Shown here one piece after another: positions 31,761 through 35,376 of a stretch of 35,376 nucleotides of DNA; position 1 is the stretch's first letter, and each line of letters begins with the position of its first letter. The position numbers and the translations under genes are program-made. Under the pieces are notes generated by a model. It had not been told where the DNA came from and ran no database searches. It saw nothing but the letters and a program-made list of their open reading frames with translations. Source of the DNA: Stagnimonas sp. (GTDB taxonomy: Bacteria > Pseudomonadota > Gammaproteobacteria > Nevskiales > Nevskiaceae); the NCBI GenBank assembly GCA_030696045.1, contig JAUYNO010000083.1:1-35376 (forward strand), in the 5' to 3' direction.

Positions 31761-32540
31761 CTACACGCCCGGCGCCCCAGGGAACCCCACGTAGTACTGC
31801 CCGGTGAGCATGCCGCCATCGACCGCGATCTCGGCGCCACAGAGATAGCTGGACTCGTCGCTGGCGAGGAACAGCGAGGTGCGCGCCACTTCTTCCGGTT
31901 CGCCGACCCGCTGCATCGGCACCATGGTGTAGCGCTTGTTCACCTCGGCCTTCTGCTCGGCGTAGGGATTGCCCATGGCGGTGTCCACACCGCCCGGGTG
32001 CACCGAGTTCACCCGCACGCCCCGGTGGCCGTACTCCATCGCCGCGACCTTGGTGAAGCCGCGCACCGCCCACTTGCTGGCGCAGTAGGCGCCCAGGCTG
32101 TTCGCGGCCTTCATGCCGTCCACCGAGGAGATGTTCACGATCGAACCCTTGCCCTTGGCGATCAACTCGGCGCCGACGATGCGGGTGCCGAGGAAGGTGC
32201 CGAGCAGATTGATGTTGAGCACGCGCTCGAACTCGGCTTTCTCGGTGGCCTGGATGGTCTTGAACAGCAGCACGCCGGCGTTGTTGACCAGCACGTCGAT
32301 GCCGCCGAAGGCGGCCTTGGCCTTGGCCACCACCGCCTGCCAGCTGGCCTCGTCGGTGACATCGTGGCGGAGGAAGGCGGCGTTGGCGCCCAGCTCCTGC
32401 GCCAGCGCCTGGCCTTCGGCCTCCAGCACGTCGGCGATCAGCACCTTCGCGCCTTCCGCCACGAACAGCCGCACCGTCGCCGCGCCCATGCCACGCGCAC
32501 CGCCGGTGATGATCGCGACCTTGCCTTGCAGACGGCCCAT
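31761..32540 (-). CDS. short-chain dehydrogenase, hydroxysteroid-dehydrogenase-like
   Basis: 259 residues of classical SDR type. ITGGARGMGAATVRLF binds NAD(P), DVLVNNAGVLLF carries NNAG, ISSVDG supplies the serine and YCASK the Tyr/Lys pair; PGGVDTAMGNP and AVDGGMLTGQYY follow. The pattern is close to 3alpha,20beta- and 3beta/17beta-hydroxysteroid dehydrogenases. It is the first gene of the operon with the 5alpha-reductase, and its promoter region has a CGGAYGA box. Likely interconverts a hydroxyl and keto group on the steroid nucleus; the position is not certain. Confidence 0.92.
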   Translation of the reverse strand: MGRLQGKVAIITGGARGMGAATVRLFVAEGAKVLIADVLEAEGQALAQELGANAAFLRHDVTDEASWQAVVAKAKAAFGGIDVLVNNAGVLLFKTIQATEKAEFERVLNINLLGTFLGTRIVGAELIAKGKGSIVNISSVDGMKAANSLGAYCASKWAVRGFTKVAAMEYGHRGVRVNSVHPGGVDTAMGNPYAEQKAEVNKRYTMVPMQRVGEPEEVARTSLFLASDESSYLCGAEIAVDGGMLTGQYYVGFPGAPGV

Positions 32541-32594
32541 GGCTCTCCTCCTTGCTGATTGGTTTGCCGCAGCATTCCACCGGCGCCGGGGCTG

Positions 32595-32605
32595 GGCCTC
32601 GTCCG
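32595..32605 (-). promoter_or_regulatory. CGGAYGA box upstream of the 5alpha-reductase operon
   Basis: Minus strand CGGACGAGGCC, 54 bases before the ATG at 32540, preceded by GTCCG so that GTCCG-N9-CGGAC forms an inverted repeat. Confidence 0.45.
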
Positions 32606-32635
32606 TATGCAGCACGGACTCCGTAGAATCGGTGC

Positions 32636-33364
32636 ATGCGAACCTCCTGCGTGTTGCTGCTGTGTTGCGGCCTTGCCGCCTGCCAGACCCTGTCACCGGA
32701 GCCGGCGCAGCGGGCCGGGCCGCTCCAGCTGGCGCAGTTGCAGCAGAGCTTCCAGTCCCGTTCGGCCAATGCCGGCCAGCGCTACCGAATAAACGCCGCC
32801 GCCTCGCAGGTGCGCATCTACGCCTTCCGAGCCGGAGCCGCGCGCAAGGCCGGACACAATCATGTGCTCGGCGTTCCGCAGTTCGAGGGCGAGATCCTGC
32901 TGCCGTCGGAGAATCCGGCCGACGCGGCCTTCGCCATCCGGGTGCCGCTGTCGGCGCTGGTCATCGACGACACAGCATCGCGGGCCGCGACCGGCGGCAA
33001 CTTCATCAGCCCGCGCTCGGCGGACGACATCGCCGGCACCCGCCAGAACCTGCTGGGCGCCAAGGGGCTCGACGCCGAACGATTTCCGGATCTCTGGCTG
33101 CACTCGGTCGCCATCGCCGGCGACTGGCCGGTGCTGGTCGTCGAGTTGGCGACCACGCTGCACGGCCTCACCGCGACGCAGCCGGTGGTGCTAAGGGTCG
33201 AGCACGATGCGCAGGGCCTGCGCGCGCGCGGCAGTTTCGCCCTGCGCCAGAGCGACTTCGGGCTCACGCCGTTCTCGGTGCTGGGCGGCCTGCTGGCCGT
33301 GCAGGACGCGGTGGCGATCGACTTCGATATCCGCGCCGAAGCCGTTGCCGCCATCAGACCCTAA
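32636..33364 (+). CDS. YceI-like lipoprotein
   Basis: 242 residues. The lipobox LAAC has its cysteine at residue 16. The mature part contains SQVRIYAFRAGAARKAGHNHVLGV, FEGEILLP and RQNLLGAKGLDAERFPDLWLHS, followed by FALRQSDFGLTPFSVLGGLLAVQD, the order of a YceI lipocalin-like beta-barrel. Such proteins bind isoprenoid or other amphiphilic lipids in the periplasm. It is divergent from the 5alpha-reductase operon and its stop overlaps that of the convergent SDR by 4 bases. Confidence 0.85.
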   Translation: MRTSCVLLLCCGLAACQTLSPEPAQRAGPLQLAQLQQSFQSRSANAGQRYRINAAASQVRIYAFRAGAARKAGHNHVLGVPQFEGEILLPSENPADAAFAIRVPLSALVIDDTASRAATGGNFISPRSADDIAGTRQNLLGAKGLDAERFPDLWLHSVAIAGDWPVLVVELATTLHGLTATQPVVLRVEHDAQGLRARGSFALRQSDFGLTPFSVLGGLLAVQDAVAIDFDIRAEAVAAIRP

Positions 33365-34224
33365 TCGACGATGGCCGGGTGCGCCTGCGCCGGCGAGCCC
33401 AGCATCGGCCGGTGCGAAGGCGGCTGCCGGCCTTCGTCATTGATGCCGTACTCGGGCGCGATCTCGGCACCGATGATGACCTGCCCCGACTTCTCGGCGC
33501 GCTTGGGGTCGCGGTAGATCGCCGAGATGATGTGGCCGGTGAACTCCGGCGTCTCGGCGATCTCCCAGAAGCCCGCGTACTGCTCGGCGGCGCGGTCCAT
33601 GGCGCGGCGGGTGCGGTCGGTGCGCAGCATGCCCATCCAGATCGAGACGGCGGCGACGTTGTAGGGGCGGAAGTCGACCGCCATGTCCTTGGCGAACTTG
33701 TCGACGCCGGTCTTCTGCGCGCCGTAGCCGGGGCCGTGCATGTAGCAGCTGGAGCCGAACGATGAGGTGAAGACGATCAGGCCGTCCTTCTGCTTCGCCA
33801 TCAGCGGCGCCGCGTACCAGCTGGCGACGTAGCCGCTGCGCAGGCCGACGTCGAGGATGTCCACCAGCTCCAGCGGCTTCTCCCAGAACGGGCCCTTGTC
33901 GATGAGCTGGTCGTGCAGGAAGGTGGCGTTGTTGACCAGGATGTCGAGCCGGCCCTGCTCCTTCGCGACCCGCTCGAACAGGGCCTTCACCTCGGCGTCC
34001 TTGGCGTGGTCGCAGGCGACGGCGATGCCCTTGCCGCCGGCCTTGGTGACTTCGGCGGCGGTCCCCGCGACCGTGCCCGGCAGCGGTGCGTCGCCTTCGT
34101 TCACGGTACGGCCGGTCACATAGACCGTCGCGCCTTCCTTGCCCAGGGCGATGGCGATGCCCTTGCCGGCACCGCGCGACGCGCCGGTGACGACCGCCAC
34201 CACGTCGGCCAATGGCTTGCTCAT
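33361..34224 (-). CDS. short-chain dehydrogenase, DHRS1-like
   Basis: 287 residues. VTGASRGAGKGIAIALG binds cofactor, DILVNNATF replaces NNAG by NNAT, and YGAQK is the catalytic pair preceded by FTSSFGSSCYMHGPG. The insert after VTGRTVNEGDAPLPG and the C-terminal tail after residue 240 are typical of DHRS1-type SDRs, whose mammalian member reduces steroids among other compounds. It has its own promoter region with a CGGAYGA box and is monocistronic; a steroid substrate is inferred. Confidence 0.88.
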   Translation of the reverse strand: MSKPLADVVAVVTGASRGAGKGIAIALGKEGATVYVTGRTVNEGDAPLPGTVAGTAAEVTKAGGKGIAVACDHAKDAEVKALFERVAKEQGRLDILVNNATFLHDQLIDKGPFWEKPLELVDILDVGLRSGYVASWYAAPLMAKQKDGLIVFTSSFGSSCYMHGPGYGAQKTGVDKFAKDMAVDFRPYNVAAVSIWMGMLRTDRTRRAMDRAAEQYAGFWEIAETPEFTGHIISAIYRDPKRAEKSGQVIIGAEIAPEYGINDEGRQPPSHRPMLGSPAQAHPAIVD

Positions 34225-34279
34225 GTCCTCTCCTCGCTCATTCGGATTTGCGACGAGGATGCCAGCGCCCTCCCGGCCC

Positions 34280-34290
34280 GGACTCATCCG
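34280..34290 (-). promoter_or_regulatory. CGGAYGA box upstream of the DHRS1-like SDR
   Basis: Minus strand CGGATGAGTCC, 55 bases before the ATG at 34224, nearly the same distance as at the 32540 gene. Confidence 0.4.
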
Positions 34291-34375
34291 ATTACGGGAG
34301 ATGCCGCACAGCCTGCCGAGGCCGCTTGCCGCTAGGATTCCGGTCGCGGCGGGAGGTCGCGCAGGGAGGGGCGGC

Positions 34376-35197
34376 ATGAAGCGAGCAGGATGGGTGCAAT
34401 GGGCGCTGATGGCGCTGCTGATGCTGACCGGCAGCGAGGCCTGGGCCCGGGTCGGCTGGGCCGAGAGGGTGAAGGGCAGCGTGCAGCTGGAGATCATCGG
34501 CCAGCCTGCCAAACCGCTGCAGGTCGGCGATGCCATCGAAGAGAAGGCGCGGCTGCGTACCGGCGCCGACGGCGAGGTGGTGATCCACTTCGTCGACGAG
34601 GCCCTGCTGGTGATCCGTCCCAACAGCCAGATCGACGTCAACTATTACCGCTTCGCGGCCGGCGACCACAGCAGCGCCAGCGCCGTGCAGCTGCTCAAGG
34701 GCGGCCTGCGCTTCGTCAGCGGCCTGATCGGCAAGCTCAATCGCGAGGAAGTGAAGATCTACACGCCGATGTCCACGATTGGTATTCGCGGCACCGACTT
34801 CGACACCGTGTTCCTGGAACAGCCGCGCGACGACGCCGATGCCGGCCTCTACACCTGCGTCACCGAGGGCGGCACGGTGCTGACCGGCGAGAACGGCGAG
34901 AGCATCGAGGTCGCCCAGGGCCAGACCGCCTTCACCACCAATGCCGACTTCGTCGCCAGGGGCCTCTCGAAGGCGCGCGAATGGGGCCTGATCCGCCCGC
35001 CGCCCGGCCTGTTCCAGTCCGGCAGCTTCGACGGCCAGATCGAGGAACTGAAGCGCGAAGGCCTCAAGCGCCTGCAGGGCAAGCTCACCGAGCAGCTACC
35101 CAGCCAGTTCCAGGGCCTGGTCCCGGCCGACATGCTGGGTTCGCTGTTCGCGAAGAAAAAGGAAGCGCCGAAGCCGGTGAATCGCTGCGGAACTTAG
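34376..35197 (+). CDS. FecR-domain exported protein
   Basis: 273 residues. A signal peptide (MKRAGWVQWALMALLMLTG, cleavage near AWA) precedes a FecR/LysM-like beta domain: VGDAIEEKARLRTGADGEVVIHFVDEALLVIRPNSQI, split as landmarks, then STIGIRGTDFDTVF, LYTCVTEGGTVLTGENG and VAQGQTAF. Such exported single-domain FecR proteins are envelope or adhesion accessories rather than anti-sigma factors, since the cytosolic FecR N-terminus is absent. ATG 34376 has a GGGAGGGG site. It is separate from the steroid genes in function as far as can be seen. Confidence 0.85.
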   Translation: MKRAGWVQWALMALLMLTGSEAWARVGWAERVKGSVQLEIIGQPAKPLQVGDAIEEKARLRTGADGEVVIHFVDEALLVIRPNSQIDVNYYRFAAGDHSSASAVQLLKGGLRFVSGLIGKLNREEVKIYTPMSTIGIRGTDFDTVFLEQPRDDADAGLYTCVTEGGTVLTGENGESIEVAQGQTAFTTNADFVARGLSKAREWGLIRPPPGLFQSGSFDGQIEELKREGLKRLQGKLTEQLPSQFQGLVPADMLGSLFAKKKEAPKPVNRCGT

Positions 35198-35293
35198 AAT
35201 TTGTCCGCAAATAAATCGCGTCTGCGTTGCCGGAAAAAATTGGTGGCACGCCCTAGGGTGTGTTGACCTTCATTTCATCGCTGCGTTGCGAGT

Positions 35294-35376
35294 CAAAACC
35301 GCGTCAGGCAAGGCGCCGAACGACGCCAAGGCTTACAGCCTTGGCTAGGCCGGCAACGCGGCATGACGCGGTTTTG
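35294..35376. repeat. inverted-repeat element at the window end (possibly incomplete)
   Basis: CAAAACCGCGTCA (35294-35306) and TGACGCGGTTTTG (35364-35376) are perfect inverted ends. GCCAAGGCT-TAC-AGCCTTGGC (35325-35345) is a perfect hairpin between them. The preceding bases 35198-35293 contain no gene and repeat CTGCGTTGC twice. Confidence 0.65.

Overview
The window is a GC-rich bacterial chromosome segment, most likely from a gammaproteobacterium. The gpsA/trmL/ampD-ampE housekeeping genes, REP-type palindromes and dispersed CTCTCCC-type repeats support that, and a steroid-degrading lineage such as the Nevskiales would fit. The taxonomic call is inference. No rRNA, tRNA or CRISPR array was seen.

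Left part (1-7060): ordinary core genes. These are the 3' part of gpsA, trmL, a small exported protein, a two-domain M16 peptidase lipoprotein, and a tightly overlapping ampD-ampE-btuF-like operon closed by a clear intrinsic terminator.

Middle and right (7328-34224): a steroid catabolism region. It holds a LuxR-type regulator resembling TeiR/TesR of Comamonas in size and context, a ketosteroid isomerase with its three catalytic residues in place, a second SnoaL-like protein and an MFS transporter. Next come a wax ester synthase/DGAT, a KshA-like Rieske 9alpha-hydroxylase oxygenase, and a GH5 lipoprotein coupled to an alpha/beta-hydrolase lipoprotein. These are followed by an MDR oxidoreductase, an HsaA-like flavin monooxygenase, a KstD-like flavoprotein dehydrogenase, a TonB-dependent receptor, SDRs, an old-yellow-enzyme-type reductase and a crotonase. 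A four-gene operon (SDR, animal-type steroid 5alpha-reductase, LCM-type methyltransferase, SDR) follows. Together they suggest uptake of a steroid, adjustment of the 3-oxo/delta-4 functions, and opening of ring B by the 9,10-seco route. The reductase partners KshB and HsaB, and the later HsaC/HsaD steps, are not in this window.

Two features stand out beyond the genes. (1) Seven genes of the region carry a CGGAYGA box about 35-90 bases upstream of the start. At the isomerase and KshA genes it is paired, about 30 bases further upstream, with a GTGAG-N5-CTCAC palindrome, which looks like a local regulon. (2) Two small AT-richer genes are bracketed exactly like integron gene cassettes (GTTGGGCAYCATG before, TGATGCCCAACAAG after). 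One of them has a nearly complete attC whose pairing is restored if the cassette is circularised. Several families of palindromic repeats fill the other gaps, including a two-level nested palindrome. The window ends in FecR-domain and YceI genes and an incomplete 83-base inverted-repeat element.
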